A DNA stretch of 64,000 nucleotides from Membranipora membranacea (GCA_914767715.1 OU612065.1:32674001-32738000), one strand, 5' to 3'. Numbered from the stretch's first letter, positions 10,829 through 24,289 are shown. Numbers and translations: made by a program. Notes: generated by a model from the letters alone, not told the origin.

Positions 10829-13146
10829 GAAAAATCGGCCAATAATTGGGCAGAATTCCTTACTCGCTTAGAAACGCTTGAAACTCTGTTTTGACGTTCG
10901 CAATGACGTCCCAATATCTCATATAAAATATTAACTCCCTGTGACGATGCGTATTCTATGGAGGTGTTTTGCAAGAAATTGACAAAAATCGATAGGTACG
11001 GTCCTGGGGAAATTGGCCAATAATTGGGCAGAATTCCTTACTCGCTTAGAAACACTTGAAACTCTGTTTTGACGTTCTTGATGACGTCCCTATATCACTT
11101 ATAAAATATTAGCTCCCTGTGATGATGCGTATTCTATCGAGGTGTTTTGCAAGAAATTGACAAAAATCGATGGGTACGGTCCTGGGGAAATTGGCCAATA
11201 ATTGGGCAGAATTACTTACTTGCTTAGTAACGCTTGAAACTCTGTTTTGACGTTCGCAATGACGTCCCAATATCTCATATAAAGTATTAGCTCCCTGTGA
11301 CGATCCGTATTCTATGGAGGTGTTTTGCAAGAAATGGACAAAAATCGATAGGTACGGTCCTGGGGAAATTGACCAATAATTGGGCAGAATTCCTTACTCG
11401 CTTAGAAACGCTTGAAACTCTGTTTTGATGTTCGTGATGACGTCCCTATATCTCATATAAAATATTAGCTCCCTGTGATGATGCGTATTCTATCGAAGTG
11501 TTTTGCAAGAAATTGACAAAAATCGTTAGGAACGGTCCTGGAAAAATTGGCCAATAATTGGGCAGAATTCCTCACTCGCTTAGAAACGCTTGAAACTATG
11601 TTTTGACGTTCGTGATAAAGTCCCTATATCTCATATAAAATATTAGCTCCCTGTGATGATGCGTATTCTATCGAGGTGTTTTGCAAGAAATTGACAAAAA
11701 TCGATAGGTACGGTCCTGGGGAAATTGGCCAATAATTGGGCAGAATTCCTTACTCGCTTAGAAACGCTTGAAACTCTGTTTTGACGTTCGCAATGACGTC
11801 CCAATATCTCATATGAAATATTAGCTCCCTGTGAAGATGCGTATTCTATGGAGGTGTTTTGCAAGAAATTGACAAAAATTGATAGGTGCGGTCCTGGGGA
11901 AATTGGCCAATAATTGGGCAGAATTCCTTACTCGCTTAGAAACGCTTGAAACTCTGTTTTGACGTTCGTGATGACGTCCCTATATCTCATATAAAATATT
12001 AGCTCCCTGTGATGATGCGTTTTCTATGGAGGTGTTTTGCAAGAAATTGACAAAAATCGATAGGTACGGTCCTGGGGAAATTGGCCAATAATTGGGCAGA
12101 ATTACTTACTTGCTTAGTAACGCTTGAAACTCTGTTTTGACGTTCGCAATGACGTCCCAATATCTCATATAAAATATTAGCTCCCTGTGACGATCCGTAT
12201 TCTATGGAGGTGTTTTGCAAGAAATGGACAAAAATCGATAGGTACGGTCCTGGGGAAATTGACCAATAATTGGGCAGAATTCCTTAATCGCTTAGAAACG
12301 CTTGAAACTCTGTTTTGATGTTCGTGATGACGTCCCTATATCTCATATAAAATATTAGCTCCCTGTGATGATGCGTATTCTATCTAAGTGTTTTGCAAGA
12401 AATTGACAAAAATCGTTAGGAACGGTCCTGGAAAAATTGGCCTATAATTGGGCAGAATTCCTTACTCGCTTAGAAACGCTTGAAACTATGTTTTGACGTT
12501 CGTGATAAAGTCCCTATATCTCATATAAAATATTAGCTCCCTGTGATGATGCGTATTCTATCGAGGTGTTTTGCAAGAAATTGACAAAAATCGATAGGTA
12601 CGGTCCTGGGGAAATTGGCCAATAATTGGGCAGAATTCCTTACTCGCTTAGAAACGCTTGAAACTCTGTTTTGACGTTCGCAATGACGTCCCAATATCTC
12701 ATATGAAATATTAGCTCCTTGTGAAGATGCGTATTCTATGGAGGTGTTTTGCAAGAAATTGACAAAAATTGATAGGTACGGTCCTGGGGAAATTGGCCAA
12801 TAATTGGGCAGAATTCCTTACTCGCTTAGAAACGCTTGAAACTCTGTTTTGACGTTCGTGATGACGTCCCTATATCTCATATAAAATATTAGCTCCCTGT
12901 GATGATGCGTTTTCTATCGAGGTGTTTTGCAAGAAATTGGCAAAGATCGATAGGTACGGTCCTGGGGAAATTGGCCAATAATTGGGCAGAATTCCTTACT
13001 CGGTTAGAAACGCTTGAAACTCTGTTTTGACGTTCGCAATGACGTCCCAATATCTCATATAAAATATTAGCTCCCTGTGACGATGCGTTTTCTATTGAGG
13101 TGTTTTGCAAGAAATTGACAAAAATCGATAGGTACGGTCCTGGGGA
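10829..13146. repeat. A/B segment paralogous to 2.08-4.75 kb
   Basis: The marker monomers GATCCGTATTC with GCAGAATTACTTACTTGC, TTTTGATGTTCG and CTATGTTTTGACG with GATAAAGTCCC occur in the same order as in 2.08-4.75 kb. A two-monomer insertion near 11.6-12.0 kb and a four-monomer shortfall after about 13.0 kb separate the copies. These are whole-monomer steps, as expected from unequal exchange in register. Confidence 0.8.
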
Positions 13147-13560
13147 AATTAGCCAATAATTGGGCATAATTCTTTATTAGCTAAGAAACGCTTGATAATC
13201 TGTTTTGAGGTTCGCAATGACGTACGTCCCTATATCTCGTCTAAAATATTAGCACCCTGTGACGATACGTTTTCCATCTAGGTATATTGCAAGAAATTGA
13301 CAAAAATCGATAGGTACGGTCCTGGGGAAATTAGCCAATAATTGGGCATAATTCTTTATTAGCTAAGAAACGCTTGATACTCTGTTTTGAGGTTTGCAAT
13401 GACTTACGTCCCTATATCTCATCTAAAATATTAGCTCCCTGTGACGATGCGTTTTCTATCTAGGTGTTTTGCAGGAAATCGACAAAAATCGTTAGGTACG
13501 GTCCTGGGGAAATTAGCCAATAATTTGGCATAATTCTTTACTAGCTTAGGAACGCTTGAA
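13147..13560. repeat. Type C block 4
   Basis: Two 182-bp type C units (starts 13200 and 13382) flanked by partial C sequence. The left junction copies that of block 1; this block has one more C unit than block 1. The second unit has GACTTACGTCCC, a one-base variant of the palindromic insertion. It returns to type A near 13560 (TTTTGACGTTCGC). Confidence 0.9.
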
Positions 13561-14214
13561 ACTCTGTTTTGACGTTCGCAATGACGTCCCAATATCTCAT
13601 ATGAAATATTAGCTCCCTGTGACGATGCGTATTCTATCGAGGTGTTTTGCAAGATATTGACAAAAGTCGATAGGTAGGGTCCTGGGGAAATTGGCCAATA
13701 ATTGGGCAGAATTCCTTACTCGCTTAGAAACGCTTGAAACTCTGTTTTGACGTTCGCAATGACGTCCCAATATCTCATATGAAATATTAGCTCCCTGTGA
13801 CGATGCGTATTCTATCGAGGTGTTTTGCAAGAAATTGACAAAAATCGATAGGTACTGTCCTGGGGAAATTGGCCAATAATTGGGCAGAATTCCTTACTCG
13901 CTTAGAAACGCTTGAAACTCTGTTTTGACGTTCGTGATGACGTCCCAATATCTCATATAAAATATTAGCTCCCTGTGATGATGCGTATTCTATCGAGGTG
14001 TTCTGCAAGAAATTGACATAAATGGATAGGTACGGTCCTGGGGAAATTGGCCAAGAATTGGGCAGAATTCCTAACTCGCTTAGAAACGCTTGAAACTCTG
14101 TTTTGACGTTCGTAATGACGTCCCAATATCTCATATGAAATATTAGCTCCCTGTGACGATGCGTATTCTATCGAGGTGTTTTGCAAGAAATCGACAAAAA
14201 TCGATAGGTACGGT
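13561..14214. repeat. A/B cassette copied at about 16.07-16.75 and 23.55-24.23 kb
   Basis: Four A/B units with markers AAGATATTGACAAAAGTCG, GGTACTGTCCTGG, GTGTTCTGCAAG with GACATAAATGG, and GGCCAAGAATTGG. The same series lies 2,511 bp downstream (14 monomers plus 19 bp from type C insertions) and again 7,476 bp (exactly 42 monomers) after that. Part of it also occurs at 5.03-5.49 kb. Confidence 0.85.
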
Positions 14215-15912
14215 CCTGAGGAAATAAGCCAATAATTTGGCAGAATTCTTTACTAACTAGAAATGCTTGAAAATCTGTTTTGAGGTTCAAAATGAAGTCC
14301 CTGTATCTCATCTAAAATAATAGCTCCCTGTGACGATGCGTTTTCTATCTAGATAATTTGCAAGAAATCGACAAAAATCGATAGGTACGGTCCTGGGGAA
14401 ATTAGCCAATAATTGGGCATAATTCTTTATTAGCTAAGAAACGCTTGATAATCTGTTTTGAGGTTCGCAATGACGTACGTCCCTATATCTCGTCTAAAAT
14501 ATTTGCACCCTGTGACCATACGTTTTCCATCTAGGCATATTGCAAGAAATTGACAAAGATCGATAGGTACGGTCCTGGGGAAATTAGCCAATATTTGGGC
14601 ATATTTCTTTATTAGCTAAGAAACGCTTGATACTCTGTTTTGAGGTTCGCAATGACGTACGTCCCTATATCTCATCTAAAATATTAGCTCCCTGTGACGA
14701 TGCGTTTTCTATCTAGGTGTTTTGCAAGAAATTGACAAAGATCGATAGGTACGGTCCTGGGGAAATTAGCCAATAATTGGGCATAATTCTTTATTAGCTA
14801 AGAAACGCTAGATACTCTGTTTTGAGGTTCGCAATGACTTACCTCCCTATATCTCATCTAAAATATTAGCTCCCTGTGACGATGCGTTTAATATCTAGGA
14901 GTTTTGCAGGAAATCGACAAAAATCGATAGGTACGGTCCTGGGGAAATTAGCCAATAATTTGGCATAATTCTTTACTAGCTAAGAAACGCTTGAAACTCT
15001 GTTTTGAGGTTCGCAATGAAGTCCATATATCTCATCTAAAATATGAGCTCCCTGTGACGATGCGTTTTCTATCTAGGTATTTTGCAAGAAATCGACAAAA
15101 ATCGTTAGGTACGGTCCTGGGGAAATTAGCCAATAATTAGGCAAAATTCTTTACCAATGTAGCAACGCTTGAAACTCTGTTTTGAGGTTCGCAATGACGT
15201 CCATATATCTCGTCTAAAATATTAGCTCCCTGTGACGATACGTTTTCCATCTAGGTATATTGCAAGAAATTGACAAAGATCGATAGGTACGGTCCTGGGG
15301 AAATTAGCAAATAATTGGGCATAATTCTTTATTAGCTAAGAAACGCTTGATAATCTGTTTTGAGGTTCGCAATGACGTACGTCCCTATATCTCGTCTAAA
15401 ATATTAGCTCCCTGTGACGATACGTTTTCAATCTAGGTATATTGCAAGAAATTGACAAAGATCGATAGGTACAGTCCTGGGGAAATTAGCCAATAATTTG
15501 GCATAATTCTGTACTAGCTTAGAAACGCTTGAAACTCTGTTATGAGGTTCGCAATGACGTCCCTATATTTCATCTAAAATATTAGCCCCCTGTGACGATG
15601 CGTTTTCTATATAGTTATTTTGCAAGAAATCAACAAAAATCGATAGGTACGGTCCTGGGGAAATTAGCCAATAATTGGGCATAATTCTTTATTAGCTAAG
15701 AAACGCTTGATACTCTGTTTTGAGGTTTGCAATGACTTACGTCCCTATATCTCATCTAAAATATTAGCTCCCTGTGACGATGCGTTTTCTATCTAGGTGT
15801 TTTGCAGGAAATCGACAAAAATCGATAGGTACGGTCCTGGGGAAATTAGCCAATAATTTGGCATAATTCTTTACTAGCTTAGGAACGCTTGAAACTCTGT
15901 TTTGAGGTTCGC
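14215..15912. repeat. Type C block 5 (largest)
   Basis: Nine type C units with starts 14275, 14453, 14635, 14817, 14999, 15177, 15355, 15537 and 15715, then a hybrid unit from 15897. Five carry the extra 4 bp. The first six follow block 2 in order at an offset of 8,752 bp; the remaining units include a TTATGAGGTTCG variant (15537) and a copy of the block 4 end. The left junction reads GTCCTGAGGAAATAAGCC, unlike other junctions. Confidence 0.9.
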
Positions 15913-18900
15913 AATGACGTCCCAATATCTCATATAAAATATTAGCTCCCTGTGACGATGCGTATTCTATGGAGGTGTTTTGCAAGAAATTGACAAAAAT
16001 CGATAGGTACGGTCCTGGGGAAATTGGCCAATAATTTGGCAGAATGCCTTACTCGCTTAGAAACGCTTGAAACTCTGTTTTGACGTTCGCAATGACGTCC
16101 CAATATCTCATATGAAATATTAGCTCCCTGTGACGATGCGTATTCTATCGAGGTGTTTTGCAAGATATTGACAAAAGTCGATAGGTAAGGTCCTGGGGAA
16201 ATTGGCCAATAATTGGGCAGAATTCCTTACTCGCTTAGAAACGCTTGAAACTCTGTTTTGACGTTCGCAATGACGTCCCAATATCTCATATGAAATATTA
16301 GCTCCCTGTGACGATGCGTATTCTATCGAGGTGTTTTGCAAGAAATTGACAAAAATCGATAGGTACTGTCCTGGGGAAATTGGCCAATAATTGGGCAGAA
16401 TTCCTTACTCGCTTAGAAACGCTTGAAACTCTGTTTTGACGTTCGTGATGACGTCCCAATATCTCATATAAAATATTAGCTCCCTGTGATGATGCGTATT
16501 CTATCGAGGTGTTCTGCAAGAAATTGACATAAATGGATAGGTACGGTCCTGGGGAAATTGGCCAAGAATTGGGCAGAATTCCTAACTAGCTTAGAAACGC
16601 TTGAAACTCTGTTTTGACGTTCGTAATGACGTCCCAATATCTCATATGAAATATTAGCTCCCTGTGACGATGCGTATTCTATCGAGGTGTTTTGCAAGAA
16701 ATTGACAAAAATCGATAGGTACGGTCCTGGGGAAATTGGCCAATAATCGGGCAGAATTCCTTACTCCCTTAGAAACGCTTGAAACTCTGTTTTGATGTTC
16801 GTGATGACGTCCCTATATCTCATATAAAATATTAGCTCCCTGTGACGATGCGTATTCTATCGAAGTGTTTTGCAAGAAATTGACAAAAATCGATAGGTAC
16901 GGTCCTGGGGAAATTGGCCAATAATTGGGCAGAATTCCTTACTCGCGTAGAAACGCTTGAAACTCTGTTTTGACGTTCGTGATGACGTTCCTATATCTCA
17001 TATAAAATATTAGCTCCCTGTGATGATGCGTATTCTATCGAAGTGTTTTGCAAGAAATTGACAAAAATCGATAGGTACGGTCCTGGAAAAATCGGCCAAT
17101 AATTGGGCAGAATTCCTTACTCGCTTAGAAACGCTTGAAACTCTGTTTTGACGTTCGCAATGACGTCCCAATATCTCATATAAAATATTAACTCCCTGTG
17201 ACGATGCGTATTCTATGGAGGTGTTTTGCAATAAATTGACAAAAATCGATAGGTACGGTCCTGGGGAAATTGGCCAATAATTGGGCAGAATTCCTTACTC
17301 GCTTAGAAACGCTTGAAACTCTGTTTTGACGTTCGTGATGACGTCCCTATATCACTTATAAAATATTAGCTCCCTGTGATGATGCGTATTCTATCGAGGT
17401 GTTTTGCAAGAAATTGACAAAAATCGATAGGTACGGTCCTGGGGAAATTGGCCAATAATTGGGCAGAATTCCTTACTCGCTTAGTAACGCTTGAAACTCT
17501 GTTTTGACGTTCGCAATGACGTCCCAATATCTCATATAAAATATTAGCTCCCTGTGACGATGCGTATTCTATGGAGGTGCTTTGCAAGAAATGGACAAAA
17601 ATCGATAGGTACGGTCCTGGGGAAATTGGCCAATAATTGGGCAGAATTCCTTACTCGCTTAGAAACGCTTGAAACTCTGTTTTGACGTTCGTGATGACGT
17701 CCCTATATCTCATATAAAATATTAGCTCCCTGTGATGATGCGTATTCTATCGAAGTGTTTTGCAAGAAATGGACAAAAATCAATAGATACGGTCCTGGGT
17801 AAATTGGCCAATAATTGGGCAGAATTCCTTACTCGCTTAGAAACGTTTGAAACTCTGTTTTGACGTTCGTGATGACGTCCCTATATCTCATATAAAATAT
17901 TAGCTCCCTGTGATGATGCGTATTCTATCGAAGTGTTTTGCAAGAAATTGACAAAAATCGATAGGTACGGTCCTGGAAAAGTTGGCCAATAATTGGGCAG
18001 AATTCCTTACTCGCTTAGAAACGCTTGAAACTATGTTTTAACGTTCGTGATAAAGTCCCTATATCTCATATAAAATATTAGCTCCCTGTGATGATGCGTA
18101 TTCTATGGAGGTGTTTTGCAAGAAATTGACAAAAATCGATAGGTACGGTCCTGGGGAAATTGGCCAATAATTGGGCAGAATTCCTTACTCGCTTAGAAAC
18201 GCTTGAAACTCTGTTTTGACGTTCGCAATGACGTCCCAATATCTCATATGAAGTATTAGCTCCCTGTGACGATGCGTATTCTATCGTGGTGTTTTGCAAG
18301 AAATTGACAAAAATCGATAGGTACGGTCCTGGGGAAATTGGCCAATAATTGGGCAGAATTCCTTACTCGCTTAGAAACGCTTGAAACTCTGTTTTGACGT
18401 TCGTGATGACGTCCCTATATCTCTTATAAAATATTAGCTCCCTGTGATGATGCGTATTCTATCGAGGTGTTTTGCAAGAAATTGACAAAAATCGATAGGT
18501 ACGGTCCTGGGGAAAATGGCCAATAATTGGGCAGAATTCCTTACTCGCTTAGTAACGCTTGAAACTCTGTTTTGACGTTCGCAATGACCTCCCAATATCT
18601 CATATGAAGTATTAGTTCCCTGTGAAGATGCGTATTCTATGGAGGTGTTTTGCAAGAAATTGACAAAAATTGATAGGTACGGTCCTGGGGAAATTGGCCA
18701 ATAATTGGGCAGAATTCCTTACTCGCTTAGAAACGCTTGAAACTCTGTTTTGACGTTCGTGATGACGTCCCTATATCTCATATAAAATATTAGCTCCCTG
18801 TGATGATGCGTTTTCTATCGAGGTGTTTTGCAAGAAATTGACAAAGATCGATAGGTACGGTCCTGGGGAAATTGGCCAATAATTGGGCAGAATTCCTTAC

Positions 18901-20104
18901 TCGCTTAGAAACGCTTGAAACTCTGTTTTGACGTTCGCAATGACGTCCCAATATCTCATATAAAATATTAGCTCCCTGTGGCGATGCGTATTCTATGGAG
19001 GTGTTTTGCAAGAAATTGACAAAAATCGATACGTACGGTCCTGGGGAAATTGGCCAATAATTGGGCAGAATTCCTTACTCGCTTAGAACCGATTGAAACT
19101 CTGTTTTGACATTCGCAATGACGTCCCTATATCTCATATGAAATATTAGCTCCCTGTGACGATGCGTATTCTATGGAGGTGTTTTGCAAGAAATTGACAA
19201 AAATCGATAGGTACGGTCCTGGGGAAATTGGCCAATAATTGGGCAGAATTCCTTACTCGCTTAGAAACGCTTGAAACTCTGTTTTGACGTTCGCAATGAC
19301 GTCCCAATATCTCATATAAAATATTAGCTCCCTGTGACGATGCGTATTCTATGGAGGTGTTTTGCAAGAAATGGACAAAAATCGATAGGTACGGTCCTGG
19401 GGAAATTGGCCAATAATTGGGCAGAATTCCTTACTCGCTTAGAAACGCTTGAAACTCTGTTTTGACGTTCGCAATGACGTCCCAATATCTCATATAAAAT
19501 ATTAGCTCCCTGTGACGATGCCTATTCTATAGAGGTGTTTTGCAAGAAATTGACAAAAATCGATAGGTACGGTCCTGGGGAAATTGGCCAATAATTGGGC
19601 AGAATTCCTTACTCGCTTAGAAACGCTTGAAACTCTTTTTTGACGTTCGCAATGACGTCCCAACATCTCGCATGAAATATTAGCTCCCTGTGACGATGCG
19701 TATTCTATGGAGGTGTTTTGCAAGAAATTGACAAAAATCGATAGGTACGGCCCTGGGGAAATTGGCCAATAATTGGGCAGAATTCCTTACTCGCTTAGAA
19801 ACGCTTGAAACTCTGTTTTGACGTTCGCAATGACGTCCCAATATCTCATATGAAATATTAGCTCCCTGTGACGATGCGTATTCTATCGTGGTGTTTTGCA
19901 AGAAATTGACAAAAATCGATAGGTACGGTCCTGGGGAAATTTGCCAATAATTGGGCAGAATTCCTTACTCGCTTAGAAACGGTTGAAACTCTGTTTTGAC
20001 GTTCGTGATGACGTCCATATATCTCTTATAAAATATTAGCGCCCTGTGATGATGCGTATTCTATCGAGGTGTTTTGCAAGAAATTGACAAAAATCGATAG
20101 GTTC
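15913..20104. repeat. A/B array after the last type C block
   Basis: From 16075 the phase is exactly 178 with no net indel until about 44.18 kb. The segment 16.07-16.75 kb is the travelling cassette. From 18078 to about 20.39 kb it matches the start of the 20-mer unit at 33030 (offset 14,952 = 84 x 178), including the GACCTCCC, ACCGATTG and CTCTTTTTTGACG markers. No type C units occur from here to the window end. Confidence 0.87.
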
Positions 20105-22650
20105 GGTCCTGGGGAAATTGGCCAATAATTGGGCAGAATTCCTTACTCGCTTAGAAACGCTTGAAACTCTGTTTTGACGTTCGCAATGACGTCCCAATAT
20201 CTCATATAAAATATTAACTCCCTGTGACGATGCGTATTCTATGGAGGTGTTTTGCAAGAAATTGACAAAAATCGATAGGTACGGTCCTGGGGAAATTGGC
20301 CAATAATTGGGCAGAATTCCTTACTCGCTTAGGAACGCTTGAAACTCTGTTTTGACGTTCGTGATGACGTTCCTATATCTCATATAAAATATTAGCTCCC
20401 TGTGATGATGCGTATTCTATCGAAGTGTTTTGCAAGAAATTGACAAAAATCGATAGGTACGGTCCTGGAAAAATCGGCCAATAATTGGGCAGAATTCCTT
20501 ACTCGCTTAGAAACGCTTGAAACTCTGTTTTGACGTTCGCAATGACGTCCCAATATCTCATATAAAATATTAACTCCCTGTGACGATGCGTATTCTATGG
20601 AGGTGTTTTGCAAGAAATTGACAAAAATCGATAGGTACGGTCCTGGGGAAATTGGCCAATAATTGGGCAGAATTCCTTACTCGCTTAGAAACACTTGAAA
20701 CTCTGTTTTGACGTTCTTGATGACGTCCCTATATCACTTATAAAATATTAGCTCCCTGTGATGATGCGTATTCTATGGAGGTGCTTTGCAAGAAATTGAC
20801 AAAAATCGATAGGTACGGTCCTGGGGAAATTGGCCAATAATTTGGCAGAATTCCTTACTCGCTTAGAAACGCTTGAAACTCTGTTTTGACGTTCGTGATG
20901 ACGTCCCTATATCTCATATAAAATATTAGCTCCCTGTGATGATGCGTATTCTATCGAGGTGTTTTGCAAGAAATTGACAAAAATCGATAGGTACGGTCCT
21001 GGGGAAATTGGCCAATAATTGGGCAGAATTCCTTACTCGCTTAGAAACGCTTGAAACTCTGTTTTGACGTTCGCAATGATGTCCCAATATCTCATATAAA
21101 ATATTAGCCCCCTGTGACGATGCGTATTCTATGGAGGTGTTTTGCAAGAAATTGACAAAAATCGATAGGTACGGTCCTGGGGAAATTGGCCAATAATTGG
21201 GCAGAATTCCTTACTCGCTTAGAAAGGCTTGAAACTCTGTTTTGACGTTCGCAATGACGTCCCAATATCTCATATAAAATATTAGCCCCCTGTGACGATG
21301 CGTATTCTATGGAGGTGTTTTGCAAGAAATTGACAAAAATCGATAGGTACGGTCCTGGGGAAATTGGCCAATAATTGGGCAGAATTCCTTACTCGCTTAG
21401 AAACGCTTGAAACTCTGTTTTGACGTTCGCAATGACGTCCCAATATCTCATATAAAATATTAACTCCCTGTGACGATGCGTATTCTATGGAGGTGTTTTG
21501 CAAGAAATTGACAAAAATCGATAGGTACGGTCCTGGGGAAATTGGCCAATAATTGGGCAGAATTCCTTACTCGCTTAGGAACGCTTGAAACTCTGTTTTG
21601 ACGTTCGTGATGACGTTCCTATATCTCATATAAAATATTAGCTCCCTGTGATGATGCGTATTCTATCGAAGTGTTTTGCAAGAAATTGACAAAAATCGAT
21701 AGGTACGGTCCTGGAAAAATCGGCCAATAATTGGGCAGAATTCCTTACTCGCTTAGAAACGCTTGAAACTCTGTTTTGACGTTCGCAATGACGTCCCAAT
21801 ATCTCATATAAAATATTAACTCCCTGTGACGATGCGTATTCTATGGAGGTGTTTTGCAAGAAATTGACAAAAATCGATAGGTACGGTCCTGGGGAAATTG
21901 GCCAATAATTGGGCAGAATTCCTTACTCGCTTAGAAACACTTGAAACTCTGTTTTGACGTTCTTGATGACGTCCCTATATCACTTATAAAATATTAGCTC
22001 CCTGTGATGATGCGTATTCTATGGAGGTGCTTTGCAAGAAATTGACAAAAATCGATAGGTACGGTCCTGGGGAAATTGGCCAATAATTTGGCAGAATTCC
22101 TTACTCGCTTAGAAACGCTTGAAACTCTGTTTTGACGTTCGTGATGACGTCCCTATATCTCATATAAAATATTAGCTCCCTGTGATGATGCGTATTCTAT
22201 CGAGGTGTTTTGCAAGAAATTGACAAAAATCGATAGGTACGGTCCTGGGGAAATTGGCCAATAATTGGGCAGAATTCCTTACTCGCTTAGAAACGCTTGA
22301 AACTCTGTTTTGACGTTCGCAATGATGTCCCAATATCTCATATAAAATATTAGCCCCCTGTGACGATGCGTATTCTATGGAGGTGTTTTGCAAGAAATTG
22401 ACAAAAATCGATAGGTACGGTCCTGGGGAAATTGGCCAATAATTGGGCAGAATTCCTTACTCGCTTAGAAAGGCTTGAAACTCTGTTTTGACGTTCGCAA
22501 TGACGTCCCAATATCTCATATAAAATATTAGCCCCCTGTGACGATGCGTATTCTATGGAGGTGTTTTGCAAGAAATTGACAAAAATCGATAGGTACGGTC
22601 CTGGGGAAATTGGCCAATAATTGGGCAGAATTCCTTACTCGCTTAGAAAG
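20105..22650. repeat. Tandem 7-mer higher-order repeat, 2 x 1,246 bp
   Basis: Bases about 20105-21350 recur at 21351-22596 with offset 7 x 178, and identity runs on to about 22650. Shared markers are GACGTTCCTATATC, CTGGAAAAATCGG, AAACACTTG with GTTCTTGATG and ATATCACTT, GGTGCTTTGC, AATGATGTCCC, and AGCCCCCTG. The right edge is set where AAACGCTTG is replaced by AAAGGCTTG. Confidence 0.9.
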
Positions 22651-23600
22651 GCTTGAAACTCTGTTTTGACGTTCGCAATGACGTCCCAATATCTCATATG
22701 AAATATTAGCTCCCTGTGATGATGCGTGTTCTATCGAGGTGTTTTGCAAGAAATTGAAACAACTCGATTGGTACGGTCCTTGGGAAATTGGCCAATAATT
22801 GGGCAGAATTCCTTACTCGCTTAGAAACGCTTGAAACTCTGTTTTGACGTTCGCAATGACGTCCAAATATCTCATATGAATTATTAGCTCCCTGTGACGA
22901 TGCTTATTCTGTGGAGGTGTTTTGCAAGAACTTGAAAAAAATCGATAGGTACGGTCCTGGGGAAATTGGCCAATAATTGGGCAGAATTCCTTACTCGCTT
23001 AGAAACGCTTGAAACTCTGTTTTGACGTTCGCAATGACGTCCCAATATCTCATATGAAATATTAGCTCCCTGTGACGATGCGTATTCCGTGGAGGTGTTT
23101 TGCAAGAAATTGACAAAAATCGATAGGTACGGTCCTGGGGAAATTGGCCAATAATTGGGCAGAATTCCTTACTCGCTTAGAAACGCTTGAAACTCTGTTT
23201 TGACGTTCGCAATGACGTCCCAATATCTCATATAAAATATTAGCTCCTTATGACGATGCGTATTCTATGGAGGTGTTTTGCAAGAAATTGACAAAAATCG
23301 AAAGGTACGGTCCTGGGGAAATTGGCCAATAATTGGGCAGAATTCCTTACTCGCTTAGAAACGCTTGAAACTCTGTTTTGACGTTCGCAATGACGTCCCA
23401 ATATCTCATATAAAATATTAGCTCCCTGTGACGATGCGTATTCTATGGAGGTGTTTTGCAAGAAATTGACAAAAATCGATAGGTACGGTCCTGGGGAGAT
23501 TGGCCAATAATTTGGCAGAATGCCTTACTCGCTTAAAAACGCTTGAAACTCTGTTTTGACGTTCGCAATGACGTCCCAATATCTCATATGAAATATTAGC
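22400..23600. repeat. Segment repeated at about 25.96-27.16 kb (offset 3,560 bp)
   Basis: The unusual unit reading GAAACAACTCGATTGG and GGTCCTTGGG (near 22756-22782) recurs near 26316-26342. It is followed in both places by CGTCCAAATATC, AACTTGAAAAAAATCG, ATTCCGTGG, CTCCTTATG, ATCGAAAGG, and GAATGCC with TTAAAAACG. The offset is exactly 20 monomers. The two copies flank a stretch of different variants, as expected from a segmental duplication inside the array. Confidence 0.85.
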
Positions 23601-24289
23601 TCCCTGTGACGATGCGTATTCTATCGAGGTGTTTTGCAAGATATTGACAAAAGTCGATAGGTAGGGTCCTGGGGAAATTGGCCAATAATTGGGCAGAATT
23701 CCTTACTCGCTTAGAAACGCTTGAAACTCTGTTTTGACGTTCGCAATGACGTCCCAATATCTCATATGAAATATTAGCTCCCTGTGACGATGCGTATTCT
23801 ATCGAGGTGTTTTGCAAGAAATTGACAAAAATCGATAGGTACTGTCCTGGGGAAATTGGCCAATAATTGGGCAGAATTCCTTACTCGCTTAGAAACGCTT
23901 GAAACTCTGTTTTGACGTTCGTGATGACGTCCCAATATCTCATATAAAATATTAGCTCCCTGTGATGATGCGTATTCTATCGAGGTGTTCTGCAAGAAAT
24001 TGACATAAATGGATAGGTACGGTCCTGGGGAAATTGGCCAAGAATTGGGCAGAATTCCTAAGTCGCTTAGAAACGCTTGAAACTCTGTTTTGACGTTCGT
24101 AATGACGTCCCAATATCTCATATGAAATATTAGCTCCCTGTGACGATGCGTATTCTATCGAGGTGTTTTGCAAGAAATTGACAAAAATCGATAGGTACGG
24201 TCCTGGGGAAATTGGCCAATAATCGGGCAGAATTCCTTACTCCCTTAGAAACGCTTGAAACTCTGTTTTGACGTTCGTGATGACGTCCC

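Larger units (their letters stand above)
8164..13146. repeat. A/B array between type C blocks 3 and 4
   Basis: Twenty-eight in-phase 178-bp units (starts 8216 to 13022, next start 13200) with no indels relative to phase. It begins as a copy of 0.44-2.08 kb, contains the 6-mer duplication, and then follows 2.08-4.75 kb. No type C unit is present. Confidence 0.88.

Noticed and set aside
13787-14134. Longer antisense open frames of 115 codons here and at 23774-24121
   Set aside because: They arise where variant bases remove one in-frame stop in the same duplicated cassette, joining frames across two monomers. They have no independent coding features and differ in neighbouring copies.
4755-15912. 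Type C blocks as inserted mobile elements
   Set aside because: They align along their full length with A/B monomers, stay in register, have no terminal repeats or target duplications and show no coding content. They are a satellite subfamily.
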